Shown in pieces: positions 26,469 to 41,312 of a stretch of 64,000 nt of DNA. The number at the start of each line of letters is the position of its first letter. Position 1 is the stretch's first letter. A program made the translations under genes and the position numbers. This stretch comes from Metaphire vulgaris (taxonomy: Eukaryota > Annelida > Clitellata > Crassiclitellata > Megascolecidae). Where the stretch lies: positions 20,030,503 through 20,094,502 of the forward strand of contig CM030836.1 in NCBI GenBank assembly GCA_018105865.1, read 5' to 3'. Under the pieces are notes generated by a model. It was not told the DNA's origin, made no database searches, and worked only from the letters and a program-made list of their open reading frames with translations.

Positions 26469-27437
26469 GGTGGCGCAAAAAAACCGGACAATATTAAATG
26501 CAAACCTAACTGTGACTTATCCGGTTTTTTGCGCCACCCTCCTGTACAGTAGTAGTCCATGTTTTCGAAGAACGCGTCTTGAGTTTTCGCTCGCCAGGTG
26601 GCGTCGCTGAAGTTTGAAATAATTTTAAAGAAACTCCGAGATGGCTGCATTTTTTAAAAGTATAATACTGCAGAAGACTTTACCAGACCAAATTCCATAG
26701 CGACGGCGTATGACAATATATGACTTAGACTGTACTGAGGCGCGATAGATGGCGTTCAAACCGAGGCCAGGTCCGAGTACGTTGAGCGCGAAGCAGAGGA
26801 CAGCCAGGAACCGAGGCATTATGGGAATCGTCTGTCGAAGTCCGTCGTCCGGACCGTCGAAATCCCGGAATTCCTGCTCCTCCTCCCTCTCCCTCTCCCT
26901 CTCCCATCCGAATCCTCCTCTCGGATAGTCGGCATCCGGAGGAGGAGCGTACCCGGGCATGACCGGACGCCATCCGCCTTCCGCCGGACCCGGATCGCTG
27001 CCGGACCGGAAGAGATCCGGATTGCACTGGACGCCGGAGATGCAACTCCTCCGCGGATGAAACGAGAAAGAGCAGGGATCGTAATTGACGGTCGAAGAAA
27101 AAGAAGAAGAAGAAGAAGAAGAAGAAGAAGGAGGAGGAGGAGGAGGAGGAGGAGGAGGAGGAGGAGGATGAGAAGAAGAAGAAGAAGACGACGATAGCAT
27201 TTGGCAGAAACGACTACCGATGGGTGTAGTAGGTGGCTGGTGGTGGAGGTGGAGGTGGTGGTGGGGTGTGTCGGGGAAATTATTCTGCGGCGGGTGGAGT
27301 CGTTGGTTGTCGGGTGGGGAGCAAGGTGAGCAAGGGGGCGACTCGAAGACGGACCCTGTTGGACTGCACAGAAGGACTACTCCATCGTCGGAATATTCGA
27401 CGCTCTCCAGTTCCACGGATCGTCGTTGTGCGGCCAT
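26171..27437 (-). CDS. Spec3/Stum-family membrane protein, two exons
   Basis: Join on the minus strand: exon 1 at 27437-26762 and exon 2 at 26400-26171, 301 codons. The donor CTCG/GTTTGA and acceptor TTTGCAG/GGACATT give a phase-1 splice inside a Gly codon. The first 200 residues are disordered, with Ser runs, a 13-Pro run and an Arg/Glu-rich stretch. The Spec3 domain starts with TIPIMP (203-208), LCFALNVLGPGLG, then across the junction TLLAGLSLLCC and finally LQLLTTGLLFLGWIWSVSWG, giving two membrane hairpin segments. Family knowledge: sea urchin SPEC3 is linked to ectodermal cilia and Drosophila Stum to mechanosensory neurons. The Pro/Ser runs are encoded by an AGG/AAG tract (27095-27190) that is probably polymorphic. 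The intron (26401-26761) holds a mariner-like hairpin and (AT)n. The donor is weak (GTTTGA). No poly(A) signal was seen. Confidence 0.85.
26466..26544. mobile_element. 79-bp palindromic mariner-like MITE in the Spec3 intron
   Basis: CAGGGTGGCGCAAAAAAACC at the left and GGTTTTTTGCGCCACCCTCC-TG at the right are inverted copies flanked by TA dinucleotides (26464-26465, 26545-26546). This is the arrangement of Tc1/mariner miniature elements. It can form a long hairpin in the pre-mRNA. An (AT)n tract abuts its left side. Confidence 0.8.
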
Positions 27438-27570
27438 GTGACCGACTGAGCTGCCAATGACGTTGCTCGTTACATCGTCGAAAAGAAACGACGCGTTTCA
27501 TTGGCGAGACGTCATTCAAAAGGGACGACTGCTGTCCAATAAGATATCAGACGCTCTCCGTTTTTGATAC
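27438..27570 (-). promoter_or_regulatory. Spec3 gene upstream region with X-box-like and CCAAT motifs
   Basis: Read on the minus strand, GTAACGAGCAAC (27473-27462) matches 11 of 12 positions of the RFX X-box consensus GTNRCC/RGYAAC without spacer, about 25 bp before the start codon. CCAAT motifs occur near 27451-27457 and 27500-27507 (both strands), with GACGTCAT near 27509. No TATA box was seen. Confidence 0.45.
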
Positions 27571-27658
27571 GGACGCGTTTTTAAACACAACGCACACACC
27601 ATGCAGTAGGAATAAAGATATATATATCTGAGTATCAACAGTCGAAGTTCAGAGACGA

Positions 27659-27738
27659 TTAACCCCTTAACTGTGTATTTAACGGTAACTCAATGTAAAA
27701 TGGACGGATATATCCGCGGTCCCCAGTTAAGGGGTTAA
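27659..27738. mobile_element. 80-bp palindromic TTAA-flanked MITE, copy 2 (inverted)
   Basis: TTAA-CCCCTTAACTG to CCCCAGTTAAGGGG-TTAA, same 80-bp length as at 18300 and 48072. It lies about 220 bp upstream of the Spec3 start codon. Confidence 0.87.
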
Positions 27739-28140
27739 TTAAATCAGTCAGCGAATCGTCAAATTCCAGTGAAAAGCCACTATATCTCCTGTGCCTTCAT
27801 TTCCGTCGCTCCACAACTGATAAATTGAGCGTCAATCTGCAATAGGTCTATGCGATCTCGACTATATGCGATCTCTATAAATGCTACTGAAGTCAGTTTC
27901 GAATCTCTCGTCATAAGTACCGAGAAGTTGTCCTGTAATGACCGCCCCATCCACTGCATAAATTCAGTTTCCAAAATAGCACTGTCTTTATAAACGATAA
28001 AGCAACGAGAAGCTAATATACTTTGGAGAATATATATATATAGACTCCATGCCGACTAGATCAGTCAATCCACTGCGATCTGTAGCCTAGACAGTGTACA
28101 GTTGTCTCGTAACGGCGCTATATACGGTAACGCAGCAACG

Positions 28141-28335
28141 CAGTGGCGGCTCTAGGATTTGGCAAGTGGGGGGCCGTTTGGGTGGCAACTTCTAATCATG
28201 GGGGGGCCAACCATATGTTGTTTAATGTGTGTAGCATTAAGTATAGGGTCCCAACTGGAGGGTCACTGGGGGGGGGGCAGTCACAGTCAATAGGGGGCAC
28301 GGGCCCCCCTGGCTCCTCCGGTGGAGCCGCCACTG
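28141..28335. mobile_element. hAT-like MITE, CAGTGGCGGCTC family, exact 8-bp duplication
   Basis: Ends CAGTGGCGGCTCTAGG and TGGAGCCGCCACTG. Flanked by exact CAGCAACG at 28133-28140 and 28336-28343. Confidence 0.92.
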
Positions 28336-29139
28336 CAGCAACGCACGCATTAGTAAGGCCATTATTGCGTTAGCGTTCCATGTGCATGTAATAGTTGGCC
28401 TATAATACGTTTCAATTTGCATTGCGTGTCAACAACAAATGCGAGGCGAATAATTCCGAAACAACCGGAACGTTCGATCAGAACGACAAAATCAATGGCA
28501 CGTTATTAGGCAGAACACCGATTAATTATAATAGAGTCAGAATCGAGTAAGGATATAAAGTCAGATCCCAGTGATACCTAGATGCCGAGCTGGCAGTAAA
28601 TGGTCACGTGACCGATTGCATTATACATATCAAAAAGCGCTATATAAATTCAATATTTATATATTAGGGTTTGGGTAAAAGTCTGACGAGAAAACTACGC
28701 GACAATCAGTATACTATTCACTCAAATGTAACGCCTTAGGATTTCAAGAACTTCAAGAAGTATCGACAACACTATCCTTATAGTTACGAGTATACTACTC
28801 GAAACATAAATCGGCGATATATCATGATAAGGTTTATGCGCATCGTTGTGTCGCATACAACAGTCGTATATGTGTTGCCGCATCTATACGCTATACTATA
28901 TAGAATCGGGCCTGTATTGATTTTTAGAATGGAATTTCCCAGAATGTCAGAGCCATTAGTAGTGCCGTGTTCTTTTTTTACGGGTTCCGTTTGAAAACGC
29001 ATTTATTCGACGCTTCTGTTGACGGCGGAAATCGATGCCGGGGCTGACCGAATAAAGGGCAATAAAGTGCAGCGCGATGTGCCACAAATCATTTCCTCTG
29101 TCGTCGCTTTTTTTGGCCGATTTCCGCTCGGCTTGGCGC
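28336..29139. other. No recognised gene
   Basis: AT-rich. AAAGCGCTATATAAATTC at 28634-28651 is an isolated SINE-tail word. Confidence 0.4.
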
Positions 29140-29611
<472 letters not shown>

Positions 29612-30335
29612 GATCCAACGACAAATACTATTTTTCTGATCCGTCAAATGAGACAATCGCAGGGACTCTCGTATAGCCTATGCGTGTTCGTATGTCTGGA
29701 TCAGCGGCGCAGTCAGGATTTAGGAATTGGGGGGTTGGCACAGCGACATTTTTCACAAAAAGTCTGCATGGACGCGAGAAAAACGACTATAACCGTTTCA
29801 ACTATCTTACGCTCTTCTGCTCAATCTCATGCATACTGCCTGCTCCTCCAAAAAAACAATACTCACGGTTTTGCACGAATTTCACGACCCGTCCCAGTCC
29901 AAAAAAGTGGGTACGGGGGGGGGGGGTCCCTCTCCCGTGGCTAGGCCAATTGCGTCGTTGGTATAACTAAGAGCTAAAGATATTTTTTATAATCCGGGCA
30001 GTTAGGATGAGTTTCCCATTTGAAACGATTAAACTGCAGTCTATATATTTTCTAAAGTTTATATATCGCATCATCTGACCATGCATGTCAGGCCCACAGT
30101 AGACAGCAGATCGTAACGATTGGATATAGGGAGACTTAACCTTTTCTCTTCTTTAACATAGCATCCCAAAAAGTGGGGGAGGGACTCGAACCTAATAGAA
30201 GCTTACGCCTATGGAGTAGGCCTAATTTTAGAGTTAGGCCATGAGCCATTATAGGCCTAGCCTACATACGGTACGTTGAATACTTGAATTGGCATTTAGG
30301 CCTATAACACAGTGACCAAAGGTTACAGTGCAACT
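29612..30335. other. No recognised gene
   Basis: Contains a MITE-like scrap at about 29703-29945 (GCGGCGCAGTCAGGATTTAG to CCGTGGCTAGGCCAA) with a G-run, and TAGGCCTA-rich DNA at 30215-30310. Confidence 0.35.
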
Positions 30336-30337
30336 AT

Positions 30338-30460
30338 ACAGGCCCGCCGAGAGAAATTCCGGGCCCCTGTGCAGATTAAAAATTTTTGACGACCTTTTTT
30401 GCTTATCAACCTTTTCACGCCGGGTCCCCCTTTTCCTCGTCGCCGGGCCCCCTCTACTTT
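30338..30460. mobile_element. Fragment of the GGCCGCCGAGAGAAATTCCG element
   Basis: GGCCCGCCGAGAGAAATTCC and GGGCCCC match the element nested at 60749-61000. It contains GACCTTTTTTGCTTATCAAC, the shared internal word. The right end is unclear. Confidence 0.5.
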
Positions 30461-30815
30461 AGTGTTATTATCCATATTATTTTTAATTATACGTATTCAT
30501 CATGGGCCCTGGTCTCATATCGAACTCTTGACCAACGATAAAAACCGGCCGTAATAGGAATTGGGCGACGCTATGCGTCTGTTCTATCTAACCATAATAA
30601 TTATTATAAACTTTGCTCAATGTAGGACTTTCAGTTTGGCCATCTAGCGAATGACAGGATAAACTTCGTCGTTCTATTTCTTAGACTGAGACGCGTGTCT
30701 CTTTCAGTATTTGACGAGGTTAGGTTGGTTATGGTGATGGATAATAATTAATTAGTTGATAACAGATTATAAGGAGACAAGGGACCAGGGAAAGAAGAGG
30801 CAGTAGTAGTGATAT

Positions 30816-30850
30816 AGTGGTTCTCAACAGGGCAGACTCTCCTGAACCAT
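30816..30850 (+). repeat. AGTGGTTY hairpin repeat, diverged copy
   Basis: AGTGGTTCTCAACAGGGCAG then CTCTCCTGAACCATT, the same architecture as at 30969, followed by (ATT)n at 30876-30940. Confidence 0.6.
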
Positions 30851-30875
30851 TATTACTTGTAACTACCTCGTTGTC

Positions 30876-30940
<65 letters not shown>
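30876..30940. repeat. (ATT)n microsatellite
   Basis: Uninterrupted ATT tract downstream of the hairpin repeat. Confidence 0.95.
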
Positions 30941-30941
<1 letters not shown>

Positions 30942-30968
30942 AGATGCTGGATTGGATGAGCAAAACAC

Positions 30969-31005
30969 AGTGGTTCTCACACAGGGTAGACCTTCCTGAA
31001 CCACT
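30969..31005 (+). repeat. AGTGGTTY hairpin repeat
   Basis: AGTGGTTCTCACACAGGGTA then GACCTTCCTGAACCACT. The outer arms pair (AGTGGTTC with GAACCACT). Followed 20 bp later by (ATC)n/(ATT)n. Confidence 0.7.
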
Positions 31006-31023
31006 TTAAAACTTGCTATTTTT

Positions 31024-31169
<146 letters not shown>

Positions 31170-32500
31170 ACGTTTCAGACAAGCTCTGAAGAACAACTGA
31201 GAGCTTAGGGCCATAGAATGAAAAACAGCCTCTGACTGTTTTGACCTCACAAGTGTTTCAATGAACGAATGAGCGAATGAACGAATGAATTAATAAATGG
31301 ATCAATGAATGATCAATAAATTCGCCAGACATGTGTGCAAACGCTAACATTTTAGCCTAATACTGTAAAAAGCGCCATAAAAAGTAGCCTTGAGAGGCGG
31401 TGCATAGGCCTACAGTGTAGGCCTACATACCTTTGCTGAGTATGAACTAAAATGGCCTAAACAGCTCATCTGACACCATTGAGACACAAACACACACACC
31501 TGTAATTTTACCCGCCTTTCATGTTGACCTTGGTCTGTAGGTATAAGATTATAAGAAGGTCGATTTTGAAAAATAGCAAGCAAGGTTTCTTGCGTATTGG
31601 TAAAATCAAGGTAGGCCTAATACCGATGATTTTCAAGTACCTCGTCTGCCTGGAATTCTATTAGGACGGCCTGACGTGACGTCTGACGAAAGAAACGCAG
31701 ACGACAATGTACGTTATCCAGGTGGAAAATCCAGGTCCATGGGCAGAAAGGAACGGGAGGGAGGCAAAGGGATGCGAGGAAAAGTTGAGTCACTGGCATT
31801 CCATGGAAAGCTATTGCAGTTATGTAGAATGACTAATGTACATCGCATGTGTACACGTATGTGCAGCCATTTAGTCACAATCTGCACACGAACTATATTA
31901 GGGCACGGGAGGTGTACAGCAGGTGGGTAGATGAGGGACAGACGTAGTAAATAATCAAACCTTTTCTCCCTCCTTCCTCCCGTTCCATCCATCTCTGATT
32001 TTAAAATTCGTTTCGGAGCAGCAACAGGTCGCGTGACTCATTCGCAATGAGTTTTCGGCTCAACTCTCCACCACCCACCCCACCCCCACCGACTCCACTG
32101 ACCTAACTCCCTCCACATCCAACTAGGCAGGACTTCTCCCCCAGGCGCTAACGCTCGCTGAACATTAAATTTGAAAGTGGAATGCCTAGCATTGTATGGT
32201 ATGCAATGATCTAGAAAATTACCAACCCAACCCCCACCCCGCGAAACTACCACAAATAAATCATACAAAAATTATTCAAAGTAACCCCGACAACGACACC
32301 TGGCGGCGAGCTTCTGCCATGCATAGCAGAACGAAACGAGAAATATATTCGATAAAATTACTGCATCCGGTGATGTTTGGCGCTTTCACGCAGCAGACGC
32401 CGGACGGAGGAGTTGGGGGTGGGGTGGGGGCGGGCTCGAGCACCTGCAGCCCATCATTGACTCGGGCTGCTGCTGAGTTGCCCCGAGCGCTTACGTGGCA
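31170..32500. other. No recognised gene
   Basis: GAAT-type tetranucleotides at 31258-31310, TAGGCCTAC words, a C-rich stretch at 32080-32110 and a G-rich stretch at 32408-32432. It forms the distal upstream region of the tubulin gene. Confidence 0.4.
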
Positions 32501-32512
32501 GCAGTTGGAGGC

Positions 32513-32550
32513 AGTATAAAAGCCTCTTGGGTCGGCGTCTGACCTCATTC
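32513..32550 (+). promoter_or_regulatory. Alpha-tubulin core promoter: TATA box and initiator
   Basis: TATAAAAG at 32515-32522 lies about 30 bp before CTCATTC (32544-32550), a good initiator match. This predicts a 5' untranslated leader of about 140 bp up to the start codon at 32687. Confidence 0.7.
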
Positions 32551-32686
32551 GCTGCTCGCCGTAGACGCGTTATCGTCTGGTGTGAGTCGAATTTCTGGGA
32601 GGAGGAGGAGGAGAAAAACCATCAGACAGTTTCTTTGTTCTTTGTTGTTCCTATTCTACGGTCTTCAAACCTTCAGTTTCGGCACA

Positions 32687-36468
<3,782 letters not shown>

Positions 36469-36522
36469 CCCGACCGACCGCCAGGCGCCACTCTTGGCTC
36501 AGTTCTTTACTGGCGGTGTCCA

Positions 36523-36558
36523 GCTGCTGCTGCTGCTGCTGCTGCTGCCGCCGCTGCT
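36523..36558 (+). repeat. (CTG)n in the tubulin 3' untranslated region
   Basis: Eight or more CTG units with CCG interruptions, starting 55 bp after the stop codon and therefore transcribed into the mRNA. Confidence 0.9.
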
Positions 36559-36778
36559 ATTTTGCATTATTTTGGAGAAAAATTCAGGCACTTTTGGTTT
36601 GCTTTATTTCAGACACGTTTCTGTTTTTAGTTTTTGGCTTTAATTTGGTTACCCTCTGTTGCTAATTTGCACAGCCTTTATATTTTAACTCTGGTATTGT
36701 CTAAAGGTGCATTATTAAGTTTAACAGTTACAGTATATTATAATGAATCTTATTAATAATTAATAGATTAAGTACAGA

Positions 36779-36784
36779 AATAAA
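36779..36784 (+). terminator. Alpha-tubulin poly(A) signal AATAAA
   Basis: Canonical AATAAA 311 bp after the stop codon, followed by a G/T-rich stretch. Confidence 0.75.
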
Positions 36785-36799
36785 GTTTGCTGAATCTGA

Positions 36800-37429
36800 A
36801 GAGTTTTCAATTTCGCCAAATTGGTCGTTGGGAGAAAAATACGAGCCTGAGGGATTGCTTTAATATTTAAAGATTGCCAAAGAAGCTTTATGCAGTACTG
36901 TAGTGGGGCCCGATGTTTTGTATTATTTAATCACCGTAAAAAGTCGATTAAGCCAAATCCTGTGGCGTCGGATAAATACAGTGCATTAATTCGATTTATC
37001 CTTTAGCATTATTGATTGGTTTTAATTAATTAATTTAATTAGCGAATGGACCCTAGGGTGAAGCATGCAGTTTCAAACAGTCTACATGTACCAATATGGC
37101 AGGCTTGAGTATTGCCATTTGTGGGAGAAATTCCCCGTTTGCTGCGTACCCAACAACCAACAACACTGTTTGGTCCATTCTACACATGGGGGTGGGGAGT
37201 TTCATGCTGCAGCTCAATGTTCCCTCTATAAGCTGTGCGCGCGCACAGAGGTCGCAAAACAAGCAAGGGGATTTTTATATTTTATAAATTATAAATAAAA
37301 TTATAAATTTTATATATAAATATTACTAATAATATATTTTTAATATATTTTATTTTTTATATCTGTCCCCCGCCAACTAATTATTTTCGGGGGATCGTCC
37401 CCCGAGTTTTACGCCCAAGCAGAAATCTA
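36800..37429. other. No recognised gene
   Basis: AT-rich DNA with an ATTTTATAT cluster at 37275-37350. Confidence 0.4.
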
Positions 37430-38375
37430 TTCGATGTCAAATGTCTACAAAGTCGATCGAGAGATAAGAGGGGTCTTAAGATAGCTGGTTTCTTGTATCA
37501 CATGTTTTATACAGCACAAATATTTTATAAAATTGATACCCTGTTTGACACTGGACTGGACTGTATAAAGACTATTCCAATAAGGTATGACTATAGATAT
37601 GCAAAATTCAGAAGAGTGTTGAACAGTGGCGTCGCCAGGAATTGTTGGTTGTTGGGTGGGCAAAAGAGGCTAGCGTGTCAGATTTCTTATCCACCCTCAC
37701 CCCCTCCACAGAAAACTTTCTCACCGGATTTGCGCGAATCTGGTAGGTGGTCTTTGGCAGGTTGGGGGCAGTTGCCCCCATTTGCCTCCCCCCGTGGCGA
37801 CGCTAATGATGTTGAAACGAATTTTATCCACATTTTCTTGTGTCGTCATCTTCATTGCATCAAACCATACTAGAAAAGTCAATATATTATGCCTCAGTTT
37901 TATTCTAGAGCGTTCGAAATGCCACGAAAAATGGTCAACTATTTCAAAAGACAAAGTCTTTCAGAAATCTATTCTCTGTCTAATGTCTAAAAAGTCGATC
38001 GAGAGATAAGAGGGGTCTTAAGATAGCTGGTTTCTTGTATCACCGGTTTTATAGATCAGAAAAATATCTTAAAATTGATATTCTGTTTGACATTGGACTG
38101 TGGATGACTGTGCAAAAGTAGGCTATAGATATGCAAAAATTCAGAAGAGTGATGAAACGAATTATATCCACATTTTCTTGTGTCCCCATCTTCATTGCAT
38201 CAAACCGAACTAGAATAATCAGTATATTCTGTCTCAATTTTATTCTAGAGCTTTCGAAATGCCACGAAAAATGGTAAGCCGTTTGAATCGACACTATATA
38301 ATACAAAGTCTTCCAGAAATCTATTCTGTCAAAATGGCTACAAAGTCGATCGAGAGATAAGAGGGGTCTTAAACG
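37430..38375. repeat. Satellite of about 353 bp, about 2.7 copies, interrupted by a MITE
   Basis: GTCGATCGAGAGATAAGAGG occurs at about 37453, 37993 and 38346. The second and third are 353 bp apart. The first gap is about 540 bp, which is one unit plus the MITE at 37624-37808. Units share TCGAAATGCCACGAAAAATGG and TCCACATTTTCTTGTGTC. Confidence 0.92.
37624..37808. mobile_element. hAT-like MITE inside the 353-bp satellite
   Basis: Starts CAGTGGCGTCGCCAGG, ends CCGTGGCGACGCTAATG. Flanks gtgttgaa (37616-37623) and atgttgaa (37809-37816) match at 7 of 8, and the uninterrupted satellite copy (gtgatgaa near 38151) shows the empty site. Confidence 0.87.
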
Positions 38376-39175
38376 CCAATGCTTGTGTTTATATTCTAAA
38401 CTGGTGGGAACATTGTCAAACTGGATCATTGACCGATAAGAGTTTTCTGAGACGTATTAAACATGTTAATTAAAACAGGCCTAAGTATAATGTTGATTAC
38501 GGACAAATTCTGGGCGCGAACAAATATTGACTTATCCATCTTATTTAGCATAATGAAACCATCAACAATCCCCACACACACCCATCCCAATACAGGCAAG
38601 ATTATGCGAATTTTAAAAAAACAGAACGAGACAAAAATTTATTCGTAGTTGATTGCAAAAGTTCTTTCATCAACAACGACACACGTTAGTCATTTGCCAG
38701 CTTTTCTCTGCTTTGAACTTTAACCAAGCATAAGGAGCTTTGCACTTTTGTAAGATTTTGATTCATAGCGCTGTTCGGCACGCCAACAGAGCGGAATATT
38801 TCATCAGGTAAGGGTCCATCCATATACTGTACTACGTACGCACGCACTATACATGTAGCCTAACTGCACTGCCCAAGTCTATAACAAAACAATAAATACT
38901 GCATTATAAGACTTATGCAAAAAGTAAAATTACTTTAAAAGTAACATATATACTATAGTGCTAAGTTAAAATGTAAATTTATATAAGAATCCGATTAACT
39001 TACTAGTAGCGCTAAATAATTAATGATTAGTCCAAAAGATCTTGACAGTCATGTATAGTACTTCTGTTTCTTTCGTCACAAGACCCTGTTTTGCACCCCT
39101 GGAAAAACTTATGTGGACGCCCATGCGCAGGCATGATCATATTGGACCTGTTCTTTTTACTTTATTCATTTCAGG
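38376..39175. other. No recognised gene
   Basis: AT-rich DNA. No domains recognised. Confidence 0.4.
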
Positions 39176-39183
39176 GGTGTAGT

Positions 39184-39382
39184 CAGGGGTGTAGCGACGG
39201 GGGTATATATCGGTATATATACCCCCCCCCAAAAAAAAATCAGTCTACCTTAAAGTTTTTTATGTGATTTACCTGTGGTTATATGTGTTTTATATGGTTT
39301 ATGTGGGTTATAGTTCAGATTTATACCCACCCAAAATACAGTATTTATACCCTCCCAAATCAAATTCCTGGCTACGCCCCTG
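39184..39382. mobile_element. hAT-like MITE, CAGGGGYGTAGC family, exact 8-bp duplication
   Basis: Starts CAGGGGTGTAGCGACGGG and ends CCTGGCTACGCCCCTG. Exact GGTGTAGT flanks at 39176-39183 and 39383-39390. The target itself reads tcaggggtgtagttgcaccccc, probably an older repeat. Confidence 0.93.
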
Positions 39383-39712
39383 GGTGTAGTTGCACCCCCA
39401 CCTCATGACGCCCATGTGCTTACGGGTTTTTTAATGGCCCGGGCAATAGAATTCCGAATCCTGTGACGCCATATTGTCAATAGTTTGTCAATAGTTAAAA
39501 TCGTGGACTCGATCTCCATGCGCTGCTGTGACTGTCTACGTTTCGAGACAACACACGGTGACACGGGCGGTCCCGTTGACCCATTCGTTCAGCCAACCGT
39601 CGCCATTCGCCAGAGTGCGTCAGCTCAACCTCAGCTCAGCCGTCAGCCCGTGTTAGTTTCTGGGAAACGCAAATTGTGCATATCGGACACCCACACACCC
39701 ACACGTAAATAA

Positions 39713-39713
<1 letters not shown>

Positions 39714-39768
<55 letters not shown>
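39714..39768. repeat. (AT)n microsatellite
   Basis: Uninterrupted AT tract. A second (AT)n tract lies at 40029-40070. Confidence 0.95.
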
Positions 39769-39770
<2 letters not shown>

Positions 39771-40026
39771 GTGGACATTTTAAACTAAAAATACAGCTTA
39801 TTTTTTTCCGATTCCATTCATCCAGTAACAACAGCACGGATGATGACGATAATCGCAATTATAATAGGCCTAATAAAAATAGGCCTAATAATTATAAAAG
39901 GCCTAATAATAATAGACCTAATAATAATAATATAAAAATTAGTAATGGCAATAAGCTTAATACGTTAGTAGTAATAACTGGATTTAGAGTGGCTAATATG
40001 GTGTGTAGGATTCTAACTTCTACAGG

Positions 40027-40072
<46 letters not shown>

Positions 40073-40141
40073 TAATAGCTTCAACGTAAAACTCCTGCAT
40101 CTTCGTCCAGTCTCAGCTTTCCAGAAGTCACCCTCTGCTGG

Positions 40142-40199
40142 TCTCCTCCTCCTCCTCCTCCTCCTCCTCCTCCTCCTCCTCCTCCTCCTCCTCCTCCTC
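40142..40199. repeat. (CTC)n microsatellite
   Basis: Nearly pure CTC tract immediately upstream of the promoter-like block. Confidence 0.95.
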
Positions 40200-40204
40200 T
40201 CCGT

Positions 40205-40480
40205 TCTACGTTATTACGTCACGCTGTGTGATTAGGCCATTCAACAGCAGCAGCAGCAGCAGACAGACGAACGAAGAGCGACTGATCGATGCCATACAAT
40301 AAGGAAACGTCGACGCGCCCTTTTGGCAGACGCGAGTTCCGCCAGATTGGCAGACGACAGCAGACAGAGAGCGCGGTCCTACAGTATATATAGACGCTCA
40401 GCATCGGACTTCCAGACGACTTTTCCGTATCTCTGAAGATTCGCAGTCGATTGGAAGAGCCAGGATATTTCTAAAAGTAC
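40205..40480 (+). promoter_or_regulatory. TATA-type promoter candidate with CRE and 5' exon
   Basis: TTACGTCA (about 40212-40219) lies upstream of TATATATAG (40385-40393). The predicted start is near 40415-40420, and GTACGT at 40477 could be a splice donor. This could be the non-coding first exon of the GPCR at 43326, whose start codon has an acceptor-like tactgtag ending at 43288, but the link is inferred. Confidence 0.4.
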
Positions 40481-40489
40481 GTAAATATA

Positions 40490-40560
40490 GCAACAACAAC
40501 AACAAAACAACAACAACAACAGCAACAACAACAACAGCAACAACAACAACAGCAAGAACA
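40490..40560. repeat. (CAA)n-rich microsatellite
   Basis: CAA units interspersed with CAG, downstream of the candidate 5' exon. Confidence 0.9.
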
Positions 40561-40791
40561 GTAGCAGCTGGATTTTAGGTGGTTCTGTAGGGTTTTATAT
40601 ATAAATATATAAATATATAAATTATATATATAATTATATATATAATTATATATATAATGGTAAATTGTAAGGGTATTTCAATTTTCAAGGCACAACATTA
40701 GTTCAGTTTTAGGCAATATACTGTAACGTCTTTGTTCTACTATACTAGTGTAGACTGTAGAGATGTAATTCTCAGATTAGTCAGTTCGCAG

Positions 40792-41036
40792 CAGTGGCGT
40801 AGCCAGGATTTTCCGAGGGGGTCGGTGGATGGGTTGCCACCAACCATTCCCCGACTTTGAAAATCATGACAAGCAGAACAAGACAACTATATTTAGACTT
40901 TTTGGGCTTCTTTTTTTGCTACCTTAAACTCGAGTTTGGCGCCCTCCACCCACAGAATAATAATAAACAATAGCACATTTTTTGTTCGGCCAACCAAAGG
41001 GGTTCTAACCCCCCTCGCCCCTTGACTGCGCCACTG
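40792..41036. mobile_element. hAT-like MITE, CAGTGGCGTAGCC family
   Basis: Starts CAGTGGCGTAGCCAGG and ends TTGACTGCGCCACTG. Flanks gttcgcag (40784-40791) and attcgcag (41037-41044) match at 7 of 8. Confidence 0.87.
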
Positions 41037-41083
41037 ATTCGCAGCCTATAGTCTAATTGCATTGCAGTAGCAACAAGTGGGGT

Positions 41084-41312
41084 AAAGTGGGGGTAAAGTG
41101 GGGGTAAAGTGGGGTATTCTGGCTGCGATAAATCTTGAGATTTGCGCGAAGCCGTTGAGAAAAATTTCGGGGTAGGGATGGGGATAATATGGTGTCAGGA
41201 ACATTTTCTGTTTTGTTTGTTGACTTTTTACTCGAAAATGTCGGAGCGGGGTGTCGGTACTCCATATTCCGGAACCCCGGGCCAGTGGCTACGTGGCCAC
41301 TGCCTGACTGTG
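41084..41312. mobile_element. Decayed MITE of the 20152 family after a GGGGTAAAGT repeat
   Basis: Three GTGGGGGTAAA units at 41080-41118, then TTTGCGCGAAGCCGTTGAGA and ACTCGAAAATGTCGG as in 17466 and 20152. The right end is degraded. Confidence 0.5.

Noticed and set aside
26186..26610. Plus-strand frames across the Spec3 exon 2 region
   Set aside because: They include the (AT)n tract and the intronic hairpin, and the minus strand encodes a recognised domain.
30160..30200. GGTTCGAGTCCC-like word on the minus strand, possible tRNA T-arm
   Set aside because: No matching stem, no acceptor or anticodon arms around it.
37430..38375. Regularly spaced repeats that could resemble a CRISPR array
   Set aside because: Units are about 353 bp and fully homologous along their length, i.e. 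a eukaryotic satellite.
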